In this document: positions 43,402-54,111 of the stretch, one piece after another | Layout of the letters: each line of letters opens with the position of its first letter | How positions within the stretch are numbered: the first letter of the stretch is position 1 | Assembly (NCBI RefSeq): GCF_001550135.1 | Contig: NZ_LRUE01000013.1 | Span: forward strand, 269,025 to 333,024 | DNA from: Pseudoalteromonas shioyasakiensis | Lineage (GTDB): Bacteria > Pseudomonadota > Gammaproteobacteria > Enterobacterales > Alteromonadaceae | Reading direction: 5' to 3' | DNA length: 64,000 bases | The notes under the pieces: model-generated | Databases searched by the model: none | Seen by the model: only the letters and a program-made list of their open reading frames with translations | What the model was told of the DNA's origin: nothing | Translations under genes and position numbers: made by a program

Positions 43402-45468
43402 ATGCCGGAGTCATTTAAATATTCAGGTCAAAAGGGGCATGGTGGTGAGCTACATCAACATGCAAATAATCAGTATTCAACAATGACTACAGCACAAGGT
43501 TGTCCTGTTAGTGATAATCAAAATTCCTTGTCAGCAGGGAAGCGTGGTCCAACATTAATGGAGGACCATATTTTCCGTGAAAAAATGTTTCATTTCGATC
43601 ATGAGCGTATTCCTGAGAGGGTTGTGCATGCTAGAGGTTATGGGGCACACGGTTACTTTGAAACTTACGAAACACTTGAAGAGCTGACATGCGCGGATAT
43701 ATTTCAACGAAAAGGCGAAAAAACACCTGTATTCACTCGGTTTTCAACGGTCGCTGGTAGCAAGGGCTCGCCTGACTTAGCTAGGGATGTGCGCGGATTT
43801 GCTGTTAAATTTTATACAAAAGAGGGAAACTGGGATTTAGTTGGTAATAACATTCCTGTGTTTTTTATCCAAGATGCGATGAAATTCCCAGACTTGATCC
43901 ATAGCGCTAAAGCTGAGCCTGATCGTGGTTTTCCGCAAGCTCAAACGGCTCATGATAATTTTTGGGACTTTATTAGCTTATCGCCTGAATCTATGCATAT
44001 GGTCATGTGGGCGATGTCTGATAGAGCTATTCCACGTTCATTACGCTTTATTGAAGGGTTTGGCGTTCACACATTTAAGTTTATCAATAAAAATGGTGAG
44101 CAAAAGTACGTTAAATTCCATTGGAAACCTAAATCAGGCATGCAATCAGTGGTTTGGAATGAAGCTGTTAAAATTAATGGAGCAGATCCTGACTTTCATC
44201 GTCGCGATATGTGGGAATCAATTCAAAATGGCGATTACCCTGAGTGGGAACTTGGCGTACAGGTATTTGATCAAGCTTTTGCCGATGACTTTGAGTTTGA
44301 TGTATTTGATGCCACAAAGCTTATCCCTGAAGAGCAAGTACCCGTTAAGATCATTGGTCGAATGGTTTTAGATAGAGTGGTTGATAATTTTTTTGCAGAA
44401 ACAGAGCAGGTTGCTTTTTGCACACAAAACATAGTTCCCGGAATCGATTTTACACCAGATCCACTATTACAAGGGCGTAACTTCTCATATTTAGATACGC
44501 AAACAAAGCGATTAGGAGGGCCAAATTTCACTCATATCCCTATTAATGCACCTAAATGTCCAATGCACCACTTTCACCAAGATGGTCACATGGCAATGCA
44601 TAACCCCAAAGGAAGAGTAAATTATGAGCCAAACTCTTGGCAAAGTGATGAAAACAATCCAAGAGAATGTCCTGTTCATGGCTTTAAAAGCTCTGATGAT
44701 GAAGCGCAAGGTAGCAAGCTAAGGTATCGATCAGAAACCTTCAGTGATCATTACAGCCAAGCTAGGCAGTTTTATCTAAGTCAAACTAAGATAGAGCAAT
44801 CACATATCCAGGACGCATTGATTTTTGAACTGTCAAAAGTGGAACATTTAGCTATTAGGGAGCGTGTGGTGTCTCATTTACTAAATATTGATAGCGAATT
44901 AGCTAAGTTAGTGGCCTCTGGTTTGGGTTTGCAAACAATGCCTGAACCTGCTGAGGCTGCACTAAAAACTCGCCAAGATTTACCTGTATCTGATGCACTG
45001 AGTATTCAAAAAAGTGCTTTGGCTACTTTTGAGGGAAGGAAGCTCGGTATTCTCGTTAGTGATGACTTTGACGATCAGCTATTTAATTCATTAGTTAGCG
45101 AACTAAACGAGCAAGGTGCGAACTTTGAAGTCATTGCAGCCCAGATCGGTGGAGCGAAAAGCTCTACTGGTGTTCACCTTGGAGCAGAGCAAGTTATTAA
45201 CGGCGGCCCTTCTGTTTTATATGATGCAGTTGTTTTACTGACATCAGAGGAAGGTGCTAAAGAGTTAATTAAAATTCCAGAGGCGAGAGATTTCGTTTCT
45301 GATGCGTACTCACACAAAAAATTTATTGGTTTTACTGAAAGCTCAATGGAGTTGTTAAAAGCTGTTGGCTTAAATGAAGACCAAGACGACGGCATCATTA
45401 ACCTAGAAACGTGCAAGGCATGTGACTTTCTTCAGACACTAACACAACTTCGTTATTGGCAACGATAA
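43402..45468 (+). CDS. katE: Large-subunit catalase (KatE type)
   Basis: A 688-residue haem catalase that breaks down hydrogen peroxide in the cytoplasm. [29 protein letters not shown], catalytic His76 in [11 protein letters not shown], Asn in [13 protein letters not shown], and the proximal haem Tyr in [13 protein letters not shown] are visible. The length and the C-terminal flavodoxin-like domain (about 545-685, [13 protein letters not shown]) place it in clade 2 (HPII). AAAGGGA precedes the ATG. The topoisomerase IB gene follows. Confidence 0.95.
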   Translation: MPESFKYSGQKGHGGELHQHANNQYSTMTTAQGCPVSDNQNSLSAGKRGPTLMEDHIFREKMFHFDHERIPERVVHARGYGAHGYFETYETLEELTCADIFQRKGEKTPVFTRFSTVAGSKGSPDLARDVRGFAVKFYTKEGNWDLVGNNIPVFFIQDAMKFPDLIHSAKAEPDRGFPQAQTAHDNFWDFISLSPESMHMVMWAMSDRAIPRSLRFIEGFGVHTFKFINKNGEQKYVKFHWKPKSGMQSVVWNEAVKINGADPDFHRRDMWESIQNGDYPEWELGVQVFDQAFADDFEFDVFDATKLIPEEQVPVKIIGRMVLDRVVDNFFAETEQVAFCTQNIVPGIDFTPDPLLQGRNFSYLDTQTKRLGGPNFTHIPINAPKCPMHHFHQDGHMAMHNPKGRVNYEPNSWQSDENNPRECPVHGFKSSDDEAQGSKLRYRSETFSDHYSQARQFYLSQTKIEQSHIQDALIFELSKVEHLAIRERVVSHLLNIDSELAKLVASGLGLQTMPEPAEAALKTRQDLPVSDALSIQKSALATFEGRKLGILVSDDFDDQLFNSLVSELNEQGANFEVIAAQIGGAKSSTGVHLGAEQVINGGPSVLYDAVVLLTSEEGAKELIKIPEARDFVSDAYSHKKFIGFTESSMELLKAVGLNEDQDDGIINLETCKACDFLQTLTQLRYWQR

Positions 45469-45477
45469 CTCATCTTT

Positions 45478-45500
45478 CAAGGCGAGGGCTACTCGCCTTG
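45478..45500. terminator. Hairpin after catalase gene
   Basis: CAAGGCGAG and CTCGCCTTG form a 9-bp stem with a 5-base loop, 9 bases after the stop; no clear T-run. Confidence 0.5.
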
Positions 45501-45528
45501 AGTAATAATTATATAGTGAGAAGGTGCA

Positions 45529-46506
45529 GTGAAATTAATTTATGTTGATGATAATTTGCCTGGTATTACTCGAAAAAGTCACTCTAAATGTTGGCTTTAC
45601 TACGACCCAACAGGTAAGCGGATTAATGATAAAAGTGAAATCGCCCGTTTAGATGCACTAGCATTCCCTCCTGCATACAAAGATGTTTGGTTTTGTCCTG
45701 AAGAAAATGGCCATATTTTAGCAACTGGTTACGATACAAAAGGGAGAAAACAATACCTTTATCACCCAGATTTCAGAGAGCAGCAGGAGCTAAAAAAGTT
45801 CGAAGTGTGTGAGCTTTTCGGAAATAAATTACCCTTACTAAGAGCAAAGTTAGCTGAATACTTAGAAGGTAATACACTTGATTATCAAAGGACAATAGCT
45901 GCAGTTGTTAGATTGATGGATTTAGGCTCTTTAAGGATAGGATCTAAACGTAACGCGAAAGAAAATAATAGTTTTGGAGCGACAACCTTACGTCGCCGCC
46001 ATGCGAAGATAACAGGGAAAAATATTCGCTTAGAATATAAAGCTAAATCTGGCAAAGTGAGAGAGGTTAACCTTACAGATCGCGTTTTGAGCTCTATTAT
46101 TAAAGAGTTGCAAGATTTACCCGGACAAAACCTGTTTCAATACAAAGAGGATGGTGAATGTATTCCCGTGACTTCATGTGAAGTTAATCAATTTATCCAG
46201 AATGTAATGGGAGAGGAGTTTAGCGCAAAACACTTTAGAACCTGGCGTGCGAGTGTTTTAGCATTCGAAGCTTTTTATAATGCAAAGAAAAAGCTCCCAT
46301 TGTGCGACATGCTAGAAACGGTATCGAGCCATTTGGGTAATACGCCAACGATAGCCCGTAATTCTTATATTCACCCGGCGCTTATTGATTTATGTAAAAA
46401 GGATGAAAACAACCAGGTTAGTTTAAGAAAGCAATTAAAACTGCCCCGTAAAACGAAGTATTTGAATAGATACGAGCGAGGACTTCTACTCTTTCTCGGC
46501 CAGTAG
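45529..46506 (+). CDS. DNA topoisomerase IB (poxvirus-like)
   Basis: A 325-residue type IB topoisomerase that relaxes supercoils through a 3'-phosphotyrosine. GTG start with GAGAAGG just upstream. FPPAYKDVWFCPEENGHILATGYDTKGRKQYLYHPDFR is the N-terminal signature. Further conserved parts are RIGSKRNAKENNSFGATTLRRRH, KHFRTWRASVLAF and the active-site Tyr in ARNSYIHP. It lies 60 bases after the catalase and may be read with it; bacterial TopIB genes are sporadic accessory genes. Confidence 0.93.
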   Translation: MKLIYVDDNLPGITRKSHSKCWLYYDPTGKRINDKSEIARLDALAFPPAYKDVWFCPEENGHILATGYDTKGRKQYLYHPDFREQQELKKFEVCELFGNKLPLLRAKLAEYLEGNTLDYQRTIAAVVRLMDLGSLRIGSKRNAKENNSFGATTLRRRHAKITGKNIRLEYKAKSGKVREVNLTDRVLSSIIKELQDLPGQNLFQYKEDGECIPVTSCEVNQFIQNVMGEEFSAKHFRTWRASVLAFEAFYNAKKKLPLCDMLETVSSHLGNTPTIARNSYIHPALIDLCKKDENNQVSLRKQLKLPRKTKYLNRYERGLLLFLGQ

Positions 46507-46641
46507 ATATGTCTATTCTGGTAGTCAAGCAATGCTATTTCCTGATAGCAACATTACAGAATAAGTAAGACTATTTGGCAGTGTACTAATCGGTACGACT
46601 GGCTTAACCTTTAGCTAATTGACTGCTTATTAAGGATTTAT

Positions 46642-47628
46642 ATGCGTTTAGCCAAACTGTTGTTAGCATTTTCTATTACTTGTTTACCTTATACGTTATC
46701 GGCAAAAGAGCTGTTAGCACCAAAGCTCCCTGAGGCTATACAAGAAATTTACCCTACAGTTATGAATCAACAGATTTGGGTTGCGGGTGGTATCTCTACT
46801 GAGCTGCCAGCATCAACGGGTAAGATGACTGCAAAAGTCCATTATTGGTCACCTAAGTATGCTAGTTGGCAATCAGCACCTAGTTTGCCTGAAGGGCGTC
46901 ATCACACGTATTTAATCGCAGTAGAAAACAGATTATTTGCCTTTGGTGGTTTTGTTAATAGCCAAGGCCAGTGGACCAATAGCCGTGATGTGCTAATGCT
47001 AGATAAAGGCGCCAAAGCATGGCAAAAGGTGGCGAGTTTGCCTTTTGCGTTAAGTGAGACTGTGGGCGCAGTGCTTAATGGTAAAGTGCACTTAGCAGGT
47101 GGACGTAGCCCAAGCAGTGAGAAAAATGGCCAATGGCAGCATAGTTTAGATGTGAGTGCGCATTTAATTTTTGATCCTAAAAGCTTTACCTTCAAAGAAG
47201 CTGCACCCTTACCTTCGGCTAGAAACAGTGCGGCAAGTGCACAAGTAAACGGCCGTTGGTTTGTGTTAGGTGGCAGAACCGTTGGCGGCGAGCCTATCAC
47301 TGACATGCTCGAATACTTACCTGAAACAGACACTTGGCAAGCACATGCAGCACTCCCTAAAGCACGAGCAGGGCATGCGGCGGCAGTTATTGATAATGCT
47401 ATCACTGTGTTTGGCGGTGAACATCATAAAGGGGTTGACCGTGAGGTTTTTAGTTATGATTTAACCAAGCAGCAATGGCGCAAAACTTTCGAATGGCAAA
47501 CACCTCGCCACGGTTTAGGAGCTGTTACGTTAAACGGCGAAATTTGGCTAGTGGGTGGTGCCACAAAGGTAGGGCTTTCTGAAACGAGCCGTGAAGTGAC
47601 TTCATTAAGAAAATTAGTCGAACAATAG
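46642..47628 (+). CDS. Exported kelch-repeat protein
   Basis: A 328-residue protein; the signal peptide ends near LSA-KEL (residue 22). Five or six kelch blades are visible (VAGGISTELP, FAFGGFVN, LAGGRSPS, FVLGGRTV, TVFGGEHH, WLVGGATK), forming a beta-propeller. The closest well-known type is the NanM-like N-acetylneuraminate epimerase, but no sialic acid genes are nearby, so only the fold is called. Confidence 0.82.
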   Translation: MRLAKLLLAFSITCLPYTLSAKELLAPKLPEAIQEIYPTVMNQQIWVAGGISTELPASTGKMTAKVHYWSPKYASWQSAPSLPEGRHHTYLIAVENRLFAFGGFVNSQGQWTNSRDVLMLDKGAKAWQKVASLPFALSETVGAVLNGKVHLAGGRSPSSEKNGQWQHSLDVSAHLIFDPKSFTFKEAAPLPSARNSAASAQVNGRWFVLGGRTVGGEPITDMLEYLPETDTWQAHAALPKARAGHAAAVIDNAITVFGGEHHKGVDREVFSYDLTKQQWRKTFEWQTPRHGLGAVTLNGEIWLVGGATKVGLSETSREVTSLRKLVEQ

Positions 47629-47783
47629 CTTGCTTTTAATTAGATACTTTTAGTTAAGAGTTCATAATCTAATTCTTGAATAAATGTCTCTAATAGAGGA
47701 AAATCGTCTGCTTAATCTCATAATAAGAAAACAGTTTTTTGTTGTGAGTAAAATAAAAATTATAAGTTGTTTAGGATAGGGAA

Positions 47784-50700
47784 ATGACCAAGCTACCATA
47801 CCTTGCGTTGCTATTTTGCTCGCAATCACTTTTAGCCACAGAAAATACTGCACATTATAACCAATATGGTGATGCGACACTTTTAAATTCGCAACAGATT
47901 AATTACGAAAAAACTTATTTTACTAGCCGCGATAAAAACAATTCGCAAGCAGATTTAGACAGAGCTTCAGGGATTAACTTATCCAATACCACTGTAGATG
48001 AAAGCTTAGATTTAACATCTGTATTTCGTCGTTACTCTTTAGGTAATTCAACAGGTCTAAATGGCCTTTATTCTGTAGACTTGCTCGGTAACGGTAATAA
48101 GCAAATTATTTCGGTGCAACAAAACGATTTTAATATTATTGAGTATAAAGATAATCAATATTCAGTCGTTGAAGGTTTCGATTCTCAGGATTACATCACT
48201 GATAGTACATTGTTAAAAAGCATTGCCGATGATACTTATTATTTAATACTTATGACGAGCAATCAGATAGTAAAAATTAATTTACTAACAATGAAAGTCG
48301 AAAGTACAAAGGAGGTATTTTCTAGCCAATCAGTAATGGCAAGAGATATTAATAACGACGGTCAGGACGAGCTCATTGCAATTGCCAATAGTCAGATCTT
48401 GGTACTAGACCAGTTAGACCTGTCTGTTATTTCTCAACTTGAGTATTACGGTAACAAATTTGTTGTTGGTTCGTTTACCGAACAAAATGTTCACGAATTA
48501 ATGCTTGAAGATGGAAAATTGTATCGTATCTCTGAAAATTCAATAAATTATATAAAAACATTGAGTACGCAACTAACAGGTATCCATTTACAAAGTGTTG
48601 ATACTAACCAAGATGGTTTAGATGAAGTAATCAATGGTAATGGTTGGTATTCGATTGAATTAATTAGTCCAAACACAGACAGTGTCATGTGGACAGCTAA
48701 TAGCGAGTTAGACATTTCAAGAATTATAGTCGCAGATATTAATAATGATGGCGCTCAAGACCTAGTATATGGAGATGGTCAATGGGGGCAAATCCATGCT
48801 TTATCTTTAAGTACTGGTCAGGAGTTTTGGCAGATCAATAACCCTGAACACAGTGTTTCAAGTATTTTGGTAGACGATTTTAATCTTGATGGTAAAACAG
48901 ATATTGCGTGGGGAGCTGGTTATACGTCTTCAGGTGATGATGGGTTTCATATTCATACTGTAGAAGATAAGTCTAAGCAATGGTCGCAAACGATCTATAG
49001 TTATTCACAGTTTTTATTAGGCCTTGCTGATATTGATGGTAAAGGTGGAATTGATGTTATTTTTTCTGAAAATGGCACAAATAAACTTCAAGTTGTTGAT
49101 ATCGAAACAAACGAGCAATTACTATCTAGTGTCGATTTAACCGATGGCTGGAATGACTACCAGTATGTGATTGCTGCTGATTTATTCAATGATGATAAAA
49201 ATTATTTAATCGTTGCAGGATCAAAATCTTACAAAGGAAACATACAAGTATTTTCCCCAGATAATGGAAATTTACTGTATACAGTACCTTTTGAAAGTGG
49301 CGACCAAATTTCAACGATTGAAGCCTATGATATTAATCAAGATGGTTTCTTAGAGCTAATTGTTGGTAATGGCGCATCGCACACCGGAAGTGAAGGCTCT
49401 TATATACGAGTTTTTAACGGACAAACCGGTGAACTTATTAAGCGCTCACCTCGTTTACAGGACTTTTGGGGTGGGGTTTCTGGCATAGTCGCAGGCATAG
49501 ATACACAACAAAGCAGTAAAGAGTTATTTGCTTTAACAGGTAACCAATTAGTTAAATATAACTACACTGATAATAGTGTAACTAATTACTCTTTAAACGA
49601 CCGTTTTAAGTCGCTAGAGGGGGTTGTTATCAATGGTGAAAAAGCGCTTTATGCTGCCAATCAATATGGCCTTTTATTCTCTTTGACGGAAACTGGAGAA
49701 AAGTCTGAAGTTGCTAAATTATGTGACAATTCATTAAACAATATAGTATCTACACGTGCAGGCTTCATCTTATTTAGTTGTGAAGATAAGTTTGGAGAGT
49801 ACGATTTAAATAATGATGAGCTGCTTTATGAAGTAGCGCGTGCAAATCAACGCAGTTCTATAGTAAGTGCAACTTATAATGGTGTGGATTATTCATTGCT
49901 TTCAGGAAAATCTATAGAGGTTTTCTCAAATGAAGCCCCAGCTCCTTTAGCTAAACCGCAAGATAGCGAGGTAACATCCCATGTGCTTTCGCCACTCGAA
50001 GTTAACCTTAATTTGAGTGATATTGACTTTGTGGTTTTTGAAAATAGTCCTAGCCTTGGCCAGTTGACGTTTATTGACCGTCAAACAGGACAGTTCACAT
50101 ATACGCCTCACGGCACTGTCGGTGTTGATGAATTAGCGTTTTATACAGTAAAAGGTCGTTCACGTTCTGAGCTTGCAAAGTTTACAGCTACGTTAACTAA
50201 TCAGTCGCCAGTAGTTGATAATTCTACGATCACAACGCACTGGAATACGCCTTTGATTCTTAATTTGCCTGCCTCAGATGCAGATGATGAGCCACTTATT
50301 TTCACTGTAAAAAATGAGCCTCAACATGGTCAAATTGAATTACTTGATAAAAATACGGGTGAAATAAAATACACGCCGAGTGGTGAATCTTTACAGCCTG
50401 TTTCAATTACTTTTACCGCGAAGGACTCGCTTGAAGAGACTGCGCTTGCCAATGTTGTTGTTGAATTAACAAATACAACACCGACGGCTACAGATTTAAG
50501 TTATGAAACATATTACTCAACGGTAGTTAATGGTCGTTTTATTGGTAATGACGAAGATAATGATAAGTTAGAATTTGAACTAGTAACGAGCCCAAGTTCT
50601 GGTGAGCTTAGTTTTGATAAAGATACTGGATTATTTGTATACGAACCGACAGGGGAGTCTTCTTACTCAGTAAACTTTAGTTATCGAGCAAAAGATAGAT

Positions 50701-50861
50701 TTGCTTCATCAGATACTAAAACAGTAGTTATAAACATTATTGGTAAAGCAGATAATTCAGGATCAAGCTCTGATTCCAGCTCAGACTCAGGCGGTAGTCT
50801 TTACTACTTAATGTCTTTATTACTTGCTATGGTTGCCTGTAGACGTAAATTTAAAGTATAA
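47784..50861 (+). CDS. FG-GAP/VCBS surface protein with GlyGly-CTERM
   Basis: A 1025-residue exported protein with a signal peptide (1-19). A long propeller-like region carries calcium loops such as DINNDGQDELI, DTNQDGLDEV, DINNDGAQDLV, DFNLDGKTDIAW and DINQDGFLEL (about 190-540). Three Ig/cadherin-like repeats follow (about 735-1000, for example GQLTFIDRQTGQFTYTPHG). The tail is SSSDSSSDSGGSLYYL-membrane helix-RRKFK, a GlyGly-CTERM sorting signal processed by rhombosortase after type II secretion. It is probably a surface adhesin or polymer-binding protein. Confidence 0.85.
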   Translation: MTKLPYLALLFCSQSLLATENTAHYNQYGDATLLNSQQINYEKTYFTSRDKNNSQADLDRASGINLSNTTVDESLDLTSVFRRYSLGNSTGLNGLYSVDLLGNGNKQIISVQQNDFNIIEYKDNQYSVVEGFDSQDYITDSTLLKSIADDTYYLILMTSNQIVKINLLTMKVESTKEVFSSQSVMARDINNDGQDELIAIANSQILVLDQLDLSVISQLEYYGNKFVVGSFTEQNVHELMLEDGKLYRISENSINYIKTLSTQLTGIHLQSVDTNQDGLDEVINGNGWYSIELISPNTDSVMWTANSELDISRIIVADINNDGAQDLVYGDGQWGQIHALSLSTGQEFWQINNPEHSVSSILVDDFNLDGKTDIAWGAGYTSSGDDGFHIHTVEDKSKQWSQTIYSYSQFLLGLADIDGKGGIDVIFSENGTNKLQVVDIETNEQLLSSVDLTDGWNDYQYVIAADLFNDDKNYLIVAGSKSYKGNIQVFSPDNGNLLYTVPFESGDQISTIEAYDINQDGFLELIVGNGASHTGSEGSYIRVFNGQTGELIKRSPRLQDFWGGVSGIVAGIDTQQSSKELFALTGNQLVKYNYTDNSVTNYSLNDRFKSLEGVVINGEKALYAANQYGLLFSLTETGEKSEVAKLCDNSLNNIVSTRAGFILFSCEDKFGEYDLNNDELLYEVARANQRSSIVSATYNGVDYSLLSGKSIEVFSNEAPAPLAKPQDSEVTSHVLSPLEVNLNLSDIDFVVFENSPSLGQLTFIDRQTGQFTYTPHGTVGVDELAFYTVKGRSRSELAKFTATLTNQSPVVDNSTITTHWNTPLILNLPASDADDEPLIFTVKNEPQHGQIELLDKNTGEIKYTPSGESLQPVSITFTAKDSLEETALANVVVELTNTTPTATDLSYETYYSTVVNGRFIGNDEDNDKLEFELVTSPSSGELSFDKDTGLFVYEPTGESSYSVNFSYRAKDRFASSDTKTVVINIIGKADNSGSSSDSSSDSGGSLYYLMSLLLAMVACRRKFKV

Positions 50862-50893
50862 ACAGGTACTTTTTTAGTACTTAAATTGTAAGG

Positions 50894-50927
50894 TGCTGTA
50901 CCAATGATGTTGGTGCAGCATTTTTTT
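50894..50927 (+). terminator. Terminator of the VCBS gene
   Basis: TGCTGTACCA and TGGTGCAGCA pair over 10 bp (one G-T) around 7 bases, followed by seven T. Confidence 0.85.
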
Positions 50928-50937
50928 AGTTGGTTTC

Positions 50938-50965
50938 ATAAAAAAAGCCTCCGTTAGGAGGCTTT
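50938..50965 (-). terminator. Terminator of the TonB receptor gene
   Basis: AAAGCCTCC and GGAGGCTTT form a 9-bp stem with loop GTTA; on the minus strand it is followed by a T-run. Confidence 0.9.
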
Positions 50966-50999
50966 GGGTTAGGTTCATCACCTACAACAACATAATGGG

Positions 51000-53798
51000 T
51001 TAGAAGGTTCCGCGAATACCTACGAAGTACTGGCGACCTGTAAAGTTGGTTGTCGCAATGATTGATTCGTCGTTATTGAAGTAACGGTCGAAACGCTCAT
51101 TGGTTAAGTTGGTCACATTAAAGGTCAATGAGTAGTTGTCATTGATTTTGTAAGACGTACTTAAATCAAGCTGTTGGTAGTCGTTTACATGACGAGGACC
51201 AGCGAAGAAACCGAACGAAGGTTCTAGTAAGTATTTCTCACGATAGTTGTAAGATAAACGTACTGACGCTGGGCCTTTTTCATAGTAACCAACTAGGTTA
51301 TATACATTTTTAGACAAGCCAGTATAGCTGAATGTTTGACCTTCAAAGCCATCACCAAAGTCAGTGTCACTGTCTGTGTAAGTATAGTTTGCTAGCATAC
51401 CTAAGCCATCGAATGGCGCTGGTAAGAAATCAAAAGCAGTTTGGAAGCTAAGCTCTGCACCATTGATTGTTGCCGATGCCGCATTACGTGGACGGTCTAC
51501 CGATGCCCAATCAATTCCGGCAATTGTTTCTGGTGAGCTTGAGTTAAATACAAAGCCATCAATGTCTTTTTGGAACAAAGCAACACTTGCTAAACCTGTA
51601 TCATTGAAGTACCACTCAAGTGATAAGTCGAGTGAATCAGACTCAAATGGTTCAAGAGCCGGGTTACCCGCAGAGCCTGTCAGTGTGGTCGTACTAAATG
51701 TAAAGCGTGGCGATAACTGCGAAAGCGTAGGGCGCGTTACTGTTTTGCTAGCCCCAAAGCGTAAGTACACTTCGTCAGTTAGCTCTGCATTTAAGCTTAA
51801 GCTTGGTAACACATTGGTGTAACTACTGCCTGTTGAGCTAGTTTCACCAACTACGTCGTAATCACCGGCACTGCGGATGATGATTTCAACTGGTAATGCA
51901 CCTGTAGCTTCAACATCGGTTGTTACTGCACGTACACCCACATTACCTTTTACTGGAATGTCGGCTACATCAAAGGCCATGTTCGCTTTAACGTATGCTG
52001 CAGCAATATCTTCTTCAACTTTGAATGAGCTGATGCTATCAAACTGTTGCTCAACACCGTATTTGTTATGGAAATCAATTGGATCACCAATCACAAAGCT
52101 GCGGATAACATTAGCGTTTGGTGCTTCACCTAAAAAGTCATCAACCGGGAAATCAAGTAAGTTAATCGCTGATGTAGGTAGTACATCAGGTACCCCATTT
52201 GAGCCTGTAAAGCTGTTACCTACATAGGCTTTGATTTCTTTTGAACGTTGTGTGTAACGTACACCTGTTTCTAGGCTTGTGAAGTACTCATTGTCTAAGA
52301 AGTACTTTGCGTCAACGGCAAACGACAGAGATGTATCTTTTACGTCACGTGCATTTGAGTTACCAAACGCTACACGGTAGTTATCAGGGTCATTTAAGTC
52401 AGTACCAGTAACATATAGGTCAGGGATACCATTATCTGGATTACGCGCATCATACACTACGTCAGCAAATGCTTGTAATAGCACGCTTTTAAGGTCGCGT
52501 GATTGCTCACCTTTAGAATAACCAATATCAAAATCAAGTTCCCAATCATCATTTGGCGCCCAATTTACATGAGTACCTAAAGCAAGCGTGTCTGATTCTA
52601 TCTTAGTTAATTCAGATACGCTTCTAAACTGAGTTTGCGGTGCAACGGCATAAACCAGGTTATCGTTTTCTACCACAGCTTCGGTTACGAGGAATGGGAA
52701 AATACCGCCTACACCACGACCGTTTGGGTCATTTAGGTCGGCTGCAACCCACAGGCTAGGGTCTTGTGGGCCACGGAACTGGAATCGAGCAGGTAACTGT
52801 AGCGCTGTTTCATCTACATCGAATGTTGCATATAAACCATCAAATGTGATGTTTAACTCGTCGCTAGGTTGAAACTCGATTACTGCATTTAAGCCAGTAC
52901 GAGTTCGCTCATCACCATAGTATTGAGTAAGGGGTTCGATAGGGTAAAGAGAATTAGGGTAATCGATACTACCATCATCTGTACCACCTGGCACTGTGGC
53001 AAGGTCAGGGCGAATTTCAACACCATCGCCAGTGCCTGGACCAAAGTTTACATTACCCCAAGAAAAATATTCGTCTTCACGGGTTCGACGCTCTGAGTAG
53101 GTTACACCAACGAGGACACCGAGTTTTTCATCGTCTGATTTCCAGTTCACAATGCCTGAAATACGCGGGTCGGTTGAATCTGGCAGCTCACTGTACACAC
53201 CTTCAGCTGACCAAGCACCAGAAAAGCCAACTTCATCTGCATCAAGCGGTTTACGAGTTTTGATGTCAGCATTACCACCAATACCGCCTTCGAGTTGATC
53301 TGCTGATACTGTTTTATAAACGTCTAGCTGACCAATTAGCTCTGAAGGCAGTACATCTAAAGAAAATTGACGACCAATACTGCGACCTGATGCTAAAGAG
53401 CGGCCATTTAAAGTAACCTGTGTAAAATCAACTGGTAAGCCACGGATTTGTACATATTGACCACCTAGTCGGCCATCGGTACTGCCATTGGTGCCGCCAT
53501 TTGGGCTACCGCGAGGACGGTCAATTGAAATACCAGGAACACGTTGCAAAGACTGCGCGACGTTTTCATCAGGGAATTTACCCATATCTTCAGCGGCAAT
53601 TGAGTCAAGAATTTTGTCAGAGCCACGCTTGGTGGCGATAGCTTCTTTCAAACTCAGTCTCACACCGCTGACAGCGATTACTTCAATATCATCTTGTGCA
53701 ACATCCTTAGCTGTACTTTGTTCCTCTGCCATTGCTGTGCTACCCATCAGGGATAAAGCAACAGATAAGGCTATTTGGCTTTTGGTGAATTTCATCAT
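51000..53798 (-). CDS. TonB-dependent receptor (carbohydrate type)
   Basis: A protein of 932 residues from the ATG at 53798, chosen because GGGGGT lies just ahead and the signal peptide MMKFTKSQIALSVALSLMGSTAMA starts there; a longer frame reaches 53843. The plug domain (DIEVIAVSGVRLSLKEAIATKR...FPDENVAQSLQRVPGISI) and 22-strand barrel end in FVGIRGTF, with C-terminal aromatic Phe. It imports oligosaccharides across the outer membrane in the family most similar to it. The neighbouring IclR, GH and symporter genes support a sugar ligand. Confidence 0.92.
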   Translation of the reverse strand: MMKFTKSQIALSVALSLMGSTAMAEEQSTAKDVAQDDIEVIAVSGVRLSLKEAIATKRGSDKILDSIAAEDMGKFPDENVAQSLQRVPGISIDRPRGSPNGGTNGSTDGRLGGQYVQIRGLPVDFTQVTLNGRSLASGRSIGRQFSLDVLPSELIGQLDVYKTVSADQLEGGIGGNADIKTRKPLDADEVGFSGAWSAEGVYSELPDSTDPRISGIVNWKSDDEKLGVLVGVTYSERRTREDEYFSWGNVNFGPGTGDGVEIRPDLATVPGGTDDGSIDYPNSLYPIEPLTQYYGDERTRTGLNAVIEFQPSDELNITFDGLYATFDVDETALQLPARFQFRGPQDPSLWVAADLNDPNGRGVGGIFPFLVTEAVVENDNLVYAVAPQTQFRSVSELTKIESDTLALGTHVNWAPNDDWELDFDIGYSKGEQSRDLKSVLLQAFADVVYDARNPDNGIPDLYVTGTDLNDPDNYRVAFGNSNARDVKDTSLSFAVDAKYFLDNEYFTSLETGVRYTQRSKEIKAYVGNSFTGSNGVPDVLPTSAINLLDFPVDDFLGEAPNANVIRSFVIGDPIDFHNKYGVEQQFDSISSFKVEEDIAAAYVKANMAFDVADIPVKGNVGVRAVTTDVEATGALPVEIIIRSAGDYDVVGETSSTGSSYTNVLPSLSLNAELTDEVYLRFGASKTVTRPTLSQLSPRFTFSTTTLTGSAGNPALEPFESDSLDLSLEWYFNDTGLASVALFQKDIDGFVFNSSSPETIAGIDWASVDRPRNAASATINGAELSFQTAFDFLPAPFDGLGMLANYTYTDSDTDFGDGFEGQTFSYTGLSKNVYNLVGYYEKGPASVRLSYNYREKYLLEPSFGFFAGPRHVNDYQQLDLSTSYKINDNYSLTFNVTNLTNERFDRYFNNDESIIATTNFTGRQYFVGIRGTF

Positions 53799-54111
53799 AT
53801 TGACCCCCATCGCTCTCGGCGAATTATTCTCGTGAATGTTCAAATGTCCATTCAGTGATATATAAAGACTAAAAATCCGTCAACGCGCTTTGCTGACTGC
53901 GTTAGCTAGGTTTCTTAGTTAAAATTTCGCCAAGAATGATGTTTTATAAATGAAACAAAATGGTTGAATTTATGTTAATATTTATTTTGGGAAAATTCCT
54001 AAAATAGTATTAGCTAGTTGCGTATTCACCAAAAGAATTGCGCATACCAAAAGACCAGTATATTGCTTGAATATTTGTATGAGTGGAAAGTCATAAGAAA
54101 AGCACCATGAT
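53799..54111. other. Gap between TonB receptor and IclR genes
   Basis: A 313-base gap upstream of the receptor gene, AT-rich, presumably holding its promoter. I saw no strong palindrome or repeat. Confidence 0.5.

Noticed and set aside
43925..44371. 148-codon frame within the catalase gene
   Set aside because: Alternative frame inside a highly conserved catalase.
46902..47405. 167-codon minus-strand frame opposite the kelch gene
   Set aside because: Shadow of the kelch reading frame, low-complexity Ala/Ser/Leu composition, no start signals.
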